Below, in pieces: positions 38,737 through 52,677 of a stretch of 64,000 bases of DNA. The notes below the pieces were generated by a model. That model was not told the origin of the DNA and did no database searches. It saw only the letters and a list, made by a program, of their open reading frames with translations. The stretch lies in contig NC_037255.1 of assembly GCF_000002425.4 (NCBI RefSeq), positions 11,300,710 through 11,364,709 of the forward strand. Direction: 5' to 3'. A program made the position numbers and the translations under genes. This DNA comes from Physcomitrium patens. Taxonomy: Eukaryota > Streptophyta > Bryopsida > Funariales > Funariaceae. Within the stretch, counting starts at the first letter, position 1. Each line of letters begins with the position of its first letter.

Positions 38737-39415
38737 AGAAAGTGCGTTTAATATTTTATGTATTTAGTATAGGTGCAATGAATTAAAACAATCTACACAA
38801 TTTGATAAAAACTTGTGCAATGATTGACCTGAATTGTGGCAAGTTCTAAAGTATAATTGGTGATAAAATGTTTTTGGCTGAAAAAATACTAGCTTTTTTG
38901 ACATTTTAGAAAACATTCCTTTTAGAAAATGTATTATGATTTATTCATCGATCCATCAAAATGCATTAAAAATAAAAAATGATAATAATAATGTTAAAAA
39001 ATAAATCTGATTAGATAATTACCACATAATTAATAGAGGTTGTTTCAAAAAGACTTATAGTATGACAGTTTATCCATTTTAACCTTAAATATACTGTTGT
39101 TGTTGTTGTTGTCGTTTGTTTGTTTGTTTGTTTTTGGGTCATCTTCAACCCAAGCCAAAAGTAAGAAAGACAGAGAGTTTTTTTTTCAATATTTGGAAAT
39201 ATTTTTCAGTCTCTCTCTCTATATATATACCCACATGTATTAATAGTTTTTATGTTTTCTTTGCCTTTTCAAAGTATATAAAATAATAATAATAGGCACC
39301 AGCAAAATTGGTCATTAATGCTCCTATGAATTAGGATAGGGGAGAGCCCACAAGGGCTCCAATGCACTGGAGCTACAATGCACTGATAACCAAAGATTAG
39401 GTAGAGCTCTCTCTG
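35480..39415. other. CpG-poor intergenic DNA
   Basis: No gene recognised. Microsatellites (TA)n at 35791-35816 and 38700-38730, and short T-rich and TTG/TTTG runs (39094-39135). Open frames of 60-160 codons lack family resemblance, and several are low-complexity. Confidence 0.5.
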
Positions 39416-39421
39416 TCCCAG

Positions 39422-39567
39422 TTTTTGAATTTCCACACTCAAATTCAATTTTCAAGGACGCTGACAAGGAATATGTGGCTTTGGGCGGACTGCTTCATAG
39501 AATTACAAATACACGCAGTGTGTGCAGAATCACTGGCAGGACCGTACAACCATGTGCACAACCAAGT
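39422..39567 (+). other. Possible lone exon
   Basis: A strong acceptor (CTCTCTCTGTCCCAG, ending at 39421) is followed by a CpG-containing stretch open in one frame. It includes the motifs FKDADKEYVALGGLLHRI and RSVCRITGRTVQPC, and the frame stays open to 39666. A possible donor GTAACA lies near 39568. Composition is genic and unlike the flanks. I recognise no family and see no partner exon, so it may be a captured or relict exon, or chance. Confidence 0.22.
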
Positions 39568-39869
39568 AACACAAAACCCTACTTTTTACTTTGTTATTGT
39601 GATCTCCTTGAATTGTGTATGTTTGTTTATTCATATCTATTTAGATTTGTTGCTTTTGGATACTAGAGGTGTCCACATGGCAGATACCACAACATTTCCA
39701 AGATCACCTCCTTCGAATACTATTATCAAGGTGGTCTGCACGACGCTCTATCCTTTCAGTCCTAAGGTGCATTTGAATCTGTCCTTGGATACTCTCACAC
39801 TTATTAACAAAGATGCAAAAGTAGTCTCAAATAGCACTAATAGTATTTGCCTCTATTAGACACCTTTTA

Positions 39870-41600
39870 GAATTGAGTTGTAGGCTTGGGTGCAAATTAA
39901 TTTAGTGGAATCTTTGGTGGAGGTTGTTAAAATCCAAATAATGTAGAGAAGTTACTTTGTTTTAACCTTTGGTAGCAAACAAGGATACAAGGAACTCTTA
40001 CAAATAAACCTTCTACAATTTAGAATGTATAAGACCTACCTTCACTTACGACTACTATAGTTTAAATAAAATTCACCAAAAGAAATTTGCATTCCATTAT
40101 AAATATGTTTTTCTAAACTAGATGACATTTATTATAGAGCACTACTATAGGTTTGCTTGAAAATAGAAGTAGTATGGACCAAAAAATAAGAGGACTATTT
40201 GCAATAATCATCTACTTATTGAATCTATGTTCTAATTACAAATGTGAATAAAATCTTATTATTAGTCAAATTTTTGGTACTTGGCAACAAGAAGGAAATA
40301 TAATTTATTCTAGAATATAAAAGAATTCCATGCTAGTGCAACCATTACTTGGAATTAGAACATGATAAGGAAAATTATTCACATAAAAGAAAATCAAAAA
40401 AAAAAAAATAGGACCTTCTATAAGAAAGCAACAAAGTTCTTTATGAAACTTGCTAAGTCCAAAATTCTAACAAATGTCTCTAATCAATCCTCAAATACCA
40501 AGAAATGTGAAGTCATCACTTGACTAATATTTTTGGATTAGAAAGTGGCACAGATTGATTTTATAGATTCAATGAATCAACCATCAAACTTAAATCTTTA
40601 TAGCACCTTATAGGAGGTGGTTGATTGGATAATTATAAGATAGAATAGAAAATCTATTAAATTTCTTATCCAAAGTATTTATAGGAAGTAGTCTTTATCC
40701 ACCAAATGATCAATTGCATCAAGTAGATTATGTAATCATATATAGTACACCATGAATTTTTAAAATATGGAAAAAAAAAGAAAGAAATAATTGCAAATGC
40801 AGCCAATAATTGACATCACTAAAACAAAAGCACAATGATATTATTTGAAGATTTTGTTTGAAAATTTCTAAGAGACTTGAATCTTCCTCTACACCAATAT
40901 CAAAGTAACATTCAAGGATCTCTGGGAATTGTGATGGAAACAACTCTCAGCTAACATGTTGCAAAACTTTGGCACAAGGAGCAAAAGCATCATTCAATTG
41001 ATTCTTTTAATTTAATTTATTCCTTTAATTGACTATCAATGGAAAAAAAAAAAAAAAAAAAAAAAAAAACCATAAATGACAAACTAATATATACATTGAA
41101 TAATGTTCATACTATAACAATAATAACTATCTTTGAAAAGGGTAGGACTACCTTTGGCATCCCTCCAATACTAAATAGAGGTATGTTAGGAAAGATATAG
41201 CTTCTTTTCTTATACTTATTGACTATCTCTCAATATAAGTAATCATAGAAATAATCAATTATATGGATTAATATAGTTTATAAAGAAATCTTCCACTAAT
41301 AGACAAATTTTATCTTTATCAAGTGAGATAAGATTGATCAAGAAAAAAACCACAACCATAATTGGACTATTTCAAAATTGCTTAAGGTAGTAATTATTGA
41401 AGAAGTCTCAATTTTAAAACTTGAAAAGGAATCAAATAATTATTCTTTATTTAAGATCTTTTATCTTAACATAAGAAAGCAAATGATCAACAATGACACA
41501 AAGACAATTGTCATGTGTATATCATAACATTTTATGAGATCGGCCATGAAGTAGCATCTTAACATCCATTTTTACAAATCACATTTATTACACAAATACA
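39870..41600. other. AT-rich retroelement debris with poly(A)28
   Basis: AT-rich sequence with no intact frame. A 28-nt poly(A) run at about 41043-41070 probably ends a separate retro-inserted fragment lying to its left. The part to its right leads into the LINE below and may include its ORF1, which I could not identify. Confidence 0.35.
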
Positions 41601-41619
41601 ACTATTTGGAGCTACTATG

Positions 41620-44600
41620 GTTGGTGATGAATTGAACATCCTCCAAATAATATCATGTCTAAAAGGCCATTGTACATAGTCTCTTAAAATATCAAGAAAA
41701 TATCCAACATTAAAATAAAAAGATAAAACAAAGCTGATTCTAATCTCACCTTACCTTAAATTAATCTTTTTTAAATTGAGGTTGATTTTTGAATAAGAAT
41801 ATAATATAAAATAAGCATTATACAACAAGGTAGAAGTATTGGAGATATGTTGAAGCAAAGCACTAGAGAATAAAGCCAAATTAAATGAAAAAATTGTGAC
41901 TACCATTGCAGCATGATAATTTTTTAAAAATTAGTAGTACAACATAGAATGTTCAATTTTGAAATACTGAACCCTTGGCATGTTTAGTGGATAATTTATA
42001 ATAATAAAAAATAGAATTCTTGAACATATATGCCTCCAATTGTAGTAGGGATAAAATCAAATTTTAAAACACAATTAGTCTAGGATTACTTTAGGCAGAT
42101 TCTTGGATAATGGCCAAAGACTTAAATATGATACAAAGTGAGATAGATTGCAATAGAAATTCTCCAAAACAACTCAATTATATAGAACATATAGCATGGA
42201 ATAACTTAATACTTAGATTGGAATTAGAAGACATTTGAATTTGTATTGACTTTGAGCTAGATGGTTACTTAAAAATTGTGCAATCTAATAAGTATAATAA
42301 GAGATTATTAGCACAACTAAATAGATTCTATATTAAAAAATAGACAAAAAAAGAGATATAAGGTCTATATTTTAAAAGAATATAATATATTTTTTGACCA
42401 ATTCCATGTCCAATTCAAAAAAAAAATGAAAAAAAAAAGCTTACAAATTTTGCTTCAATTCAAGTTTGCTAGGCAATCTAGGCTTATGCAATCAACTCCA
42501 AACAATCTAAACAAATGAAGCTTATCTTGTCATAGGCTCTCAAGCTTGACAATTGTGGATATACAAAGCCTTCAAAAGAATCAAGTTCTTTTGTCAAGAA
42601 TAAAAGACTTGTTGGACTCAAGCAAGAAGGCTTTAAAATATCCAATTACAAATTATAATGGCGGTGGCAAAGAGACTCTTATATATTCATCCTAAAGATA
42701 GCTTCTTGCAAATTTTACTTAATACATCATCATAAGAACTTATAAAATTTGAACTATGCAATATAAAAAAGACGGCTATTAGAGCCTCAACTCAATGGAT
42801 CCAATTATATGGAAAAATGGACAAAGAATAGTTTCTTGGTATCAAAGAGATCATATTTATCCCATCCATTTAATTGGTGTCAAAGTCCTTGATAGAAAAA
42901 AAAATATAGAAGAAATGTAGGGATAACAACTTATGCCACCTAATATTATTAAGTCTTATTTTCAATATAAAATACTACAACAAATAATCTTGTAGTCTAC
43001 AGGGTTGGTTAGAATTATGCTTTTTGTAAAGTCATTCTATAGATGAATTTAATATTATACTAGTCAATAAAAAAAGAAAAGAAAATATATGAAGCATTAA
43101 AAGAACTTCCTTTGAAAAAGGCTCTAAGAATATATGGAAATTTAGTTGAATTCTACCTTAAATTATAAGACACTATTGGAAAGGACCTATTTGTAACTTT
43201 AAAAATTGGAATCAAATACATTGAGCAAGGACCTTAATATTAGGCTACTATGCCTTCTATTAAAAGGTGGCTATAAATCAATGCTTCAGTATTAAAGATC
43301 CATTATCATTTTGGATATAATCGACAAAGTGATAAATAAGTTGATGACCAAAAGAATAAAATCTTGGCTTAATGATCTCATCAATTATTAATGTAAAAAA
43401 ACAAATTTGGTTTGCTTGATTTATAAAAATATATGATCAAGTAGAGTGGAGTTCTTTGAAAGAAATAATAGAGGCAATGGATTTTGACCCTCAATAGGTA
43501 GAATGGATAAAGGACTTATATAAAGATTCAATGTGCTTGGTGGACCTTGACAACCTTATTAGCAATTCTTTTAAATTAATCAATTTATCCATTGGTCTCC
43601 ATTCTTTGTTTATTCATTGTAGACTACTTGAGCTACCTATTGAAAAGTGATGAGAGAGTAACAAGTATTAGACTTCTAAATGAACACTTCTAAACAAACA
43701 CATCTAAATATCAAATCAAGAATTTGTAAATGATATTACCTTTTATTTAGCAAGTATTTGAAAGAATTTAAAAAGTACAAAACAAGATTTCAACATCTTT
43801 ATTTAAGAAGTTAACTTACAAATTAATTGTTATAAATCTATAGCCATCCAAGTTTTACTAATTCCAAAATCATTCACATGGGGATCCAAAACAAATCTAC
43901 ATTGATTGGCTCCTAGAGAAATGAAAAAAATTACTTGAGTTTATGATTGAATATAATGTCCAGCCAAAAGACCACTTCAGATTGGTATTCTAATCACTTC
44001 AAAAGAGGCTCTCATATTAGTGCATTACAAAGCTCGCTTTGACAAGCCATATAATAATTATTAATTAGGTTTTCTTAGCATTAGTTTAGTACATGGCCTC
44101 TTGCTGTTCATTTCTTCTTCTTCTTCAAAAAAAAAAAAATCAAAGTTTTAATCTAAAATTATATATGAATTGAGAAAGATTGAAAATAGAGTTGTAGAGT
44201 AAAAGATGTATAGGATTCATTCATTCAATTATACAAGTTGGGAAGGTTGCAACTTCTTCACCATAGAATATAAATACAAGATTTTTTAATTAATCTCTTT
44301 ATTTGTGGCTTGATGCTAGAGAGAGTGCTATGGAGGCTTTTTATCCAACATTGCCTCTATTCAATCATGCCTAAAAAAAGAGTCACATGATCCAACAAAA
44401 TCTATTTCATCTTCTATACTACTACCATTTATGAAGGAAGTTCAATCTTATAGAAGGCTATGTAGAAGGCATAGATGCATATCCAACATGATTTAATTTT
44501 TCAACAACCAAATGATATTGACTCTACAACTTGTCAAAATATTTTCTAGAATGGTGAAATTCTAGATCTAGACAAATGGATTCTAAGCAATACTTCTTAC

Positions 44601-45446
44601 TTTTTTGGAAGCATATCGATGAAGATAGACATCTTCAAACTTCAAAACCTATTAAAAAAACATAAAAGATATTCAAAAATTCTCAAAGAAGTGACAAATT
44701 ATAGGGACCCAAAGAATAGAATAACAAAAGATGAAAATAATATATTATGTACCAAAAAATTGAAACATGATTCAACACCCTACCTTTAAGGCCTTTAAAT
44801 GGATAGCCACATTTATCAAAAAATGGAACCATTGATTGGTTATTTGAACTACAATACTTTAAGCATAGTAGTTAGTTCCTACCAAAAGGTTTGAATTACA
44901 TTTGCCACACCACTAGTGTATACTATAAGCTTGGACTTTAGATGAGTCCAAGTAGTGAGACCAAGTAACAACTTAAGCACTATAATAATTAATATGATAT
45001 GATTTTTTAAGGAGTAATATAGATAATGATGTTTTTCAATTTCCTACCATTTGACCTCCAAGAATAGAAATAAAAATACTTGCCACCTATCTCCTATATT
45101 GATTTTTTAAATTTTTCCACAAAATTGGACTACCAAATCTTGCTTACAACAAAATCCATTAGAACTTGCTTACAAATAAAATAGAAGCAATAAAAAATTG
45201 ACTAAATTCCAACATTTTCTACAGAAAGTTAATTTGGGAGAACTACCTCCATAGAATTTGAGGGCAATTATGGACCATCCTAGCAATTGTAAGAGTTGTA
45301 ATTAAAGAATAAAGGAAACAATGGAATACTATCTCTGTAATTGTCCATTTGCACAATATATTTGGCATTTTTTTCAACTAATTTAGAAGGCCTTAGACAG
45401 ACCATCTATATCATCATAAAAAAAAATAAAAATAAAAAAAAAATAA
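41620..45446 (+). mobile_element. Decayed L1-type LINE (endonuclease and reverse transcriptase)
   Basis: Translation of broken frames shows the L1 ORF2 order. An endonuclease motif of the FLNIYA-N type lies near 42015-42045. Reverse transcriptase follows, with an EFYLKL-DTIGKDL block at 43149-43190, a KLMTKRIKSWLNDLIN-like stretch near 43340-43390, and a YDQVEW-S equivalent with GFDP near 43425-43490. The distance from the EFY motif to the A-rich tail (about 45416-45446) is about 2.3 kb, as expected for an L1 ORF2. Stops are frequent and mostly explained by C to T or G to A changes. It is non-functional. It is on the opposite strand from the LINE at 5.8-10.2 kb, and the readable RT parts differ enough to be separate insertions. 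Confidence 0.75.
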
Positions 45447-45449
45447 TGC

Positions 45450-48388
45450 TATCAGGTGTGCCACTTGGCACTGATACAAATACAATGTATATCCATGAAA
45501 ATAAGTACCTTATTCTGATAGAGGACATTCTTTGTGGCTTGTTCCTTTGGCATACTATGTGTGCTAGATGTAATGTAATATTCAATAGCACAATATACAA
45601 ATTCACTCAACTTTGCCACTTAGCCTAGCTCAATATGATCCATGCTAATATAGCTAGGAAATACCATATTTTTATTTATTTTGATAAGTATATTGAAAAA
45701 AAAAAAGAATTACTATCATATAAATTTACCAGCACCTTGTGTAAAAACAATGTTTTTTTGGACAAGCGGATTGTCTTTCCATTGCTAGAGATTCAAACCT
45801 GTTATATTCTCCGCCAAGTACCTGCTTGGAACATCAGTTTATATCTTGAATTATTAATAAATACTATTTTTTAAAAATAAAAATGATTTATTAAAAAATT
45901 AGATCTAAAGTTTATAATTAACAGATTAAAATAACTTCACAACTAGAATTAAAACTTTCTACAACCAAATTTTTAAAAAAAAATAAAAAAAAATGATAAG
46001 AAATATCTTTATAAAAACAATTAGAGTTTAGAATTTTTTAAAATTAAAATAAGAGATGTTTTAGGCTTTATTGTTTTTTATGTATCTCATTTCTTTCTTT
46101 TTAGAGAAAAATACATCCTTAATTACATAATTTAGGATATATTTACTACTTTCTAATAAGTAGAATAATTAATTAATTTTTATATTACTTGAAATTATTC
46201 CTGTTTTTTAAAAAAAATTACAGAATCTTTTTAACATATTATTTTCACAAAGGAAAAAAATTATATTCAGAAATTATAAATCTTTCATAATATTTAAAAC
46301 CACAAGACAAGATATACTTCTAGTTAAATTAGATTTTGAAATAATGTATGATAATATCTTTTGATAGTTTATATTTAAACCCCCAGAAGTACTAGGATTG
46401 GACCTTAATTAATAAAATAAAAAATTTAATTTAATAGAAATTTTACTTTGATTAGTTTGGTTTAGTATAGTTTATTTATTTAATTATTTCATATATTAAG
46501 TTGATATTTAAAGAGAGTTTAGGCAAAGATGCCTTTTTGTAATATATTTCTTCTTTATTTTAAAGAAAGTTCTAAAATAAAGTTCTTAGTTTGCAATCAA
46601 CTAAGAATTTTTTAGTCTTATTCTTTTAAAGATCAAAGACAACGAATTATCAACCAATGTGTGGATAAACTATTTATTTATTTATAAAATATATAATGTA
46701 ATATAAAATCATGTATTGATTATTTTTTGGATATTTTTTTCAAGCCCAAAAATATATTTAAAATGCTTTACAAAAATATGCTATGCAAGGAAGATAAGTC
46801 AAAAATTTATAAATAAAAAAATTAAGAAGTAGAATTATAAATATGAAAAAACATGCACGTTTATAAAATGTAATGAAAAGTTTTATTAAAATAGAAGCTT
46901 ATTTATTAGAAATTAATAAAATTTAATTAAATAAGGTAAAATATTAAAATAATATTTTAATACAAGACTTAATGTAAAACATGCAAAAATAATTTCTAGT
47001 ATGAATTATTATTATTATTATTATTTTATTGTATTTTATCACAATGTATAAAAATTATTTAAATTTAGAAATTATATTTGATTCTTTTCTATATTTTTTT
47101 AGTAGTTTGGATATAACAATAATGTAAGATCTATGGTCTTATAGGTTACTATAAATCAACATATAATTATGGATAAAAATTAATAGATATTTACATAGTA
47201 TTACGATTTCTGTTAGAAAACCATATTTTGAAGGATGCTATGCTAAAAAAATTCAACTTCACAAGGTTTTTATGATTCAAAGTACAATAGATAAAATCTA
47301 CCAAGAATAGTTTTTGGTAGTATATAGAAACTAAGTAAATGAAAAAAAATCTTAGCCAAATTTTTACCAAGGTTTAAATTTTAACAAAATCTTGCAAAAG
47401 ATTAAAAGATCTTATTAAATACTAAAAAATTGACTATCAAATTTTTTTGGTTTAATTTTAAACTATTTATATGATTCAAAGAAAAACTCTAAACTTATAA
47501 TATTATAGATTAAAATCTTTATAGTAGGAGTATTAACCAAATAAAAGACATTTGGTATCAAAGATTTTAGCATTTTTTTAGTTAAAAGGTTGCTTGAGAC
47601 AAATTTGATGTGTATAATAAATATATGTTTATTATTATTATTATTATTATACGATATTTCTTAAAAATCAATGGCTACCACTTAAACAAGGATTAATGAG
47701 ATTTTATATCACCTTATATTAATAAGATAGGGATATATCATCAAAATACCTCTTTTAAAGCCTTGTAGGAATGAAAAGAAGAAAGATCAAAACACATTTA
47801 ATATGAAAAAGATAATACCATAGATATTTATACAATAAGAGAAAATATATTTCTTTCAAAAATCTTACAATTAAACCTTTGAATTGCTCTACATAATATT
47901 CTCTCTATGAATATTATTTTCAACTACTTTATTCTTAAATGTAGACTCTATGGACAAAAATATCACCAACATCCAAAATATATCATTTTTTAAACCAATC
48001 TATAGTTTAAATTTAGATCCAGTTGAATTATCATAGGTTAGATTATTATCATAGGTACTATCGAAGGTTGGTGCAAAAAAAACATGTAATATGTTTAAAA
48101 GAAAGAAAACCTTTATGACCATGTACAAGTAGAGTGCCATGAAGAATTCGATCTTTATTTTATTAGTTTGTCACGAGTGTTGAAAAAATACAAAATGTGC
48201 ACAATTGAAAATTCACTAATATTTAAACAAATACACAAACTTGAATTGCAATAGTGTTTTATACCATGGTATAACAATTGAAATCAAATCCTCTAGCTCA
48301 AAAGATTAAAAGTAAAAATAAAAATAAAAATAAAAAATTTGACATCTAGTTTCCCATCTAGTGAAGCCTACTCTTGATAAATACTACC

Positions 48389-48424
<36 letters not shown>

Positions 48425-51400
48425 GAACAGTATGAAAAGCGTTGTGTGACGTGGAAAGATGAGTTGGCAAGTCATGTTAGCAAAAACCTTCTCCAGTGTC
48501 TGAACATAGAATTCCTTCCTTGTATATGATTTAAAACATGAATGTAAACTATGTTTAAGTGTGTATGTGTGAGAGACTGTGAGTGAGAGATATCAGAGCC
48601 TGCGAGACATAATAAATCACTGGCCTCTGCCATATGTACCCTCCTACTACTATATTTTTCATGTCAAGTATCCAGGTGGCGAGTGCTTACTGGCACATAG
48701 TCAGGAAATAAAGTTAGTTGGGATTTTTCTTAAGAAGCAGCTTTAGTTCTTTTCCCCGTCAAAGAACTATTTTTACTTTTTACTTTTTACTTCACTTATT
48801 TTATTTTATTTTATTCATCTTCCTGTCTACTAGCAATTGGCATGTACGAAGTTGTTATCTCCCTCCAGAATATGCTGTGCTAACTTATTACCTATGCCCA
48901 TGGCCTACTGAGACTCCAGTCCTTTGTATGCTTGTGTTTATTTGGTTAAGGCAGAAGCTCAGAATCCTATTTACATTTATGCTCTAGAAACCTTGATCCC
49001 TTGATACCACAGACCTGGATCCAGAAGTGTACCACATGTGAACTTCCAAGGTTTTAGAGCATTTAATTTTTGGCATTGGAGTCGATCTAGTTCCCCTACT
49101 TTTTATTTATTTATTTATTTATTTTTACCACCACACTTACAAACCTCTGGTGATTCTTGAGAACATTGATATAATACCAATATTAATATTCAAAATAAAG
49201 ATTTTGTTTTGTGGGCTGGAACAAGATCTAATGTCAACCATGAGCCAATGCTGTATAATGAATCAATAAGTAAATGAAATCACATTCAATCTGTGCAGCA
49301 TCATCCTGATTCAGGTATACAATAAATGACAAAAGTTAGTTACTCCAAAAGAACCATATTTTACATGTGCTTACATTGAAATTTGTGAAGGACAATGGGA
49401 TCATTCATAGAAGATGTGATAAATTTGACTATTTACTCTAATTAAAGATTCCTTTAAGTGTGGATGCTAGGTCAAATGGAAAAATATTGTCATATCTTGT
49501 GAGCTAGGGAAAAGAAGAAGGAGAAAAAAATTTAAAAAATAAAAGCTTGGCACTCTCATGCTTGCATCTTGGCACTATTGGAGTCATGGCTAGACAAAGT
49601 GTACACTCAGTTTACTGAAATTAGGTGATTATAATTGCTTCCTTTGACAGAAGTTATGTTTGGTCACTAATAATACAAGGCAGTTGGGGTTTGATGTGTA
49701 TGTTCACGAATATGCATACACATTTATATTGGTGTGAAATTTGTGAAGGACAGTCCACTCTTTCCATGCCTAGATTCAAATCCAATCTCAGAAGTCAATA
49801 TTATGGGTGAAAATTAATTAGAGATTGTTGCAACAAGATTAAGGAGTCTGGCCACCTAATCTTCATACTATTGTTAGTGTCAAGTCAAAGCCAAATAGTT
49901 GTTGCAAATTACAGTTGCTGGAGAGCCTGGTCATCATCCTTTTTTTTAATCTTAATTGTTCAACTTACTTCCCCCCCTTTCTCTTTTGGCTTCTTTACAT
50001 TTTATTCTATTCTATCATTTTTCTTACTGTGTTGGGTCAATGTCCACAAAGTTCTTAGTACAACCAACCAGTTTGACTTGTTGCCAGTACAAGTCCTTCT
50101 TTTGTTCATTAATTGAAGGAAAAGAGAACACTGAATTCGAGCTATTTATTTATTTATTTATTTATATTTTTACATGTGTTTGCTACAGGCTCATTAGTTT
50201 GTGAGGGTAACAACTGAGCAAGTACATGCTTGTGTTTTCATGCAATATTTCTGATGCATGTAAAGGCAGCATGCAACATGAGAGCTCAAGCTCAGCCCCA
50301 CAGGATGGGTCCCTCACATTCCTTCTTACACTTACAATTCAGCTTCCCTAGCAATGCCCAAAAAACAGAGCTGATAGAGGGTCATGTTGTTTTTCAGCTC
50401 AGAATACAAAGTAGATTTCCCTGAGCATGATTAAACTGATCAGGGTGACTTAATGCTGAATAGGATGATATTGTGTTAATTAGGGTTAATTTATGCTGAT
50501 TTAGAATGGTCAATGCCTGCATGTTTGTGTATGTGTCAGGGCTGTGGTTAGGAGTTAGAGTCCTGGCTACTCTAAATGTTCTGATTTGTTAATGAGATCT
50601 GGGCCCATGATGTTTCATTTCCACGCATTTACTGTGTATGATCCCTCAGTACTTGTGGAATTGCTTGCAAACTACTCCATTACAATCCATCCTGGAATAC
50701 CAGAAGGCCACTTGTTTGTTGCCTGGAGAGGTATCCTCATGTGGCAGAATTCAAGGTTTTGGAGCTCCTGCCACCACAACCTAGCCAGCTCAGCACATGT
50801 TGTCACAACATGAAGGGGTTGTGTGTGGGTTTGCTGATGTTGCAAATGATGTAGGAGGTATCAGCAGCCAGGCCAGCCAGCTTGTGGAGTTAAGGCTGTG
50901 GTTGATGTCATTGTTGAACTGCAACATCAGAGTGCAAAGTGACTAGATAATGTTTTGGAAAATGTGACTTCAAATGGCAAATTGTTAACAACTCTTCATT
51001 AGACCACATGGGAGAAGCATACAAAACTGGTGATGAGGGTGGGTGATATGACTTGGGCTCAACAGATAGATTAATAGGCATACAATCAAATTCACCCTGT
51101 TATCCAAATGGGAATGAAGTGGTAAAATTAGATCCAGGATGAGGTAAAGTTACACTGTAGAATGGGTAGAGAATTGAGGGTGGCCATGAAGCTGGTGCGC
51201 TTGACTGACACATGAGGATGAGGAAGTGGAGGTAGCACATGCCTCTCCTTACTGATAGGAGGGTCATTGCCAAACACAGTCACACATCATGAGCATATTG
51301 ACAGTAAGATGCTACAATTACATGTTTGGAGAGGACTATGGATAGCTATGAAAGCTAGTTCCAGAGTAGCTGGAACTTACGGCATTAAGTGCATGTCAGT

Positions 51401-51600
51401 TTCCACACAAACAGTTGGCATTGGCAAGATCCCATCTGTTCAATTTATAAAGAAGAAGTAGAAATGAAAAAGGAACAAAAAAACAGCACATCTCCTGCAA
51501 TTCTAAGACAATTGGCAAGTTCAAATTTGAATGCTGATGCAGTTCAGTATATCGGATTGAACTCCCTACTGAGAAGAGAATGAAATACAGACATTAGGTT
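45450..51600. other. AT-rich then CpG-poor intergenic DNA
   Basis: 45.5-48.4 kb is extremely AT-rich with possible LTR debris (about 46.5-46.7 kb). 48.4-51.6 kb has the CpG-poor, moderate-GC composition also seen at 19-34 kb. No gene, RNA gene or intact element is recognised. A short frame with ATG at 45341 follows the LINE tail and looks fortuitous. Confidence 0.45.
48389..48424. repeat. Compound (TA)n(GA)n microsatellite
   Basis: About 9 TA units followed by about 9 GA units, the same arrangement as at 32926-32977. Confidence 0.9.
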
Positions 51601-51764
51601 GTGAAGGTATTTGAACAAGAACAAACTCATATCCTTCCACCATCCTGCTGTCGTTTATAGATTAAACTAGGTCTACGGCAGTCTAATGGCAACATTGACT
51701 CCTTACAAAATACCGTAGCTCCAACAAACTCAGGACTTTAGCAGCTGGTACTCATTAAGAGTGC

Positions 51765-51941
51765 ATGGATCAAGCATCTACTCCAGCATTTCCGGTTATC
51801 AAGATGCTGCAGGAGGTGTTCCGTTGCAGACAAGGACCAGGCTTTCAATTGGCCATAAGGTCACGTGGACAAAGTCAAAGTGAGCAAACGCAAGAAGTGG
51901 AAATATGTTTTGCTAATGAGATAAAACAAATGAAGGTATAG
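51765..51941 (+). other. Short open frame, possible exon
   Basis: An ATG-started frame of 58 codons with balanced amino acid use ends in TAG immediately after a good donor (ATGAAG|GTATAG at 51935/51936), so it may be a first exon rather than a whole gene. It lies in a CpG-containing patch (about 51.6-52.5 kb), downstream of and convergent with the RME-8-like gene. No family resemblance or second exon was found. Confidence 0.2.
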
Positions 51942-52677
51942 GAGCTTGAAAGCTTTTTTGGAAGATTGTCACCACAAGTGAGTTCGATTCAAACAAGAAG
52001 CTAACATTGATCACCCCATTTTGGGACTCGAAAGGTGGATGCCGGAAATTATTGCATATTCTCTATGCACAAATCTCGTTATCAGTTCAGGATTGACTTG
52101 TTTCTGGGTGTAAATTTTTCACAGATGATGGTGAGGGTGTCCGTTCAACTGGACAGTCCTTAGTTGTGGCGATATTCTACAGACAAAGTACCTACTCTGA
52201 ACTAGAATGTAGACGAGTTGGGTCACATACACAAAGCTCTGTTCTGGATCTTTACACTCCATCCAAGAGTGAATGTAGTCCAGTTTGATATACACACGAT
52301 TTACCTATACGAAGGTAGAAACCGGAAGATCAAGGGATGGACTGAATTGATATTCACCTCAGTTTGCGCTATCCAGAACAAATTTGGTAGGATATTTTTC
52401 GAATAACTCAAATGAGTCCTTCACTTGAGTATGTAACCACATACTGCTGAGATGGTTTCTAAAATGGAGTCCCCTGAATGAAAGTCATATGTAAACTCTG
52501 TACTTTTAATTCTGCGTTATTAACACACAAAGGGGTTGTTAGAGTTTAAAAATGAAATTGGAATCATTTTATAGCCTACGGCAAAAAGGAATCTCCAACG
52601 AAAAGAACTATAGCTATGATTACTACAAAACACACAAGCACACCGACAAGACTCCAGTCTATGTATTTAGTTACCTC

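Noticed and set aside
49765-49800. T-loop-like sequence GATTCAAATCC suggesting a tRNA
   Set aside because: No matching acceptor, D and anticodon stems in the flanks; at most a SINE relic.
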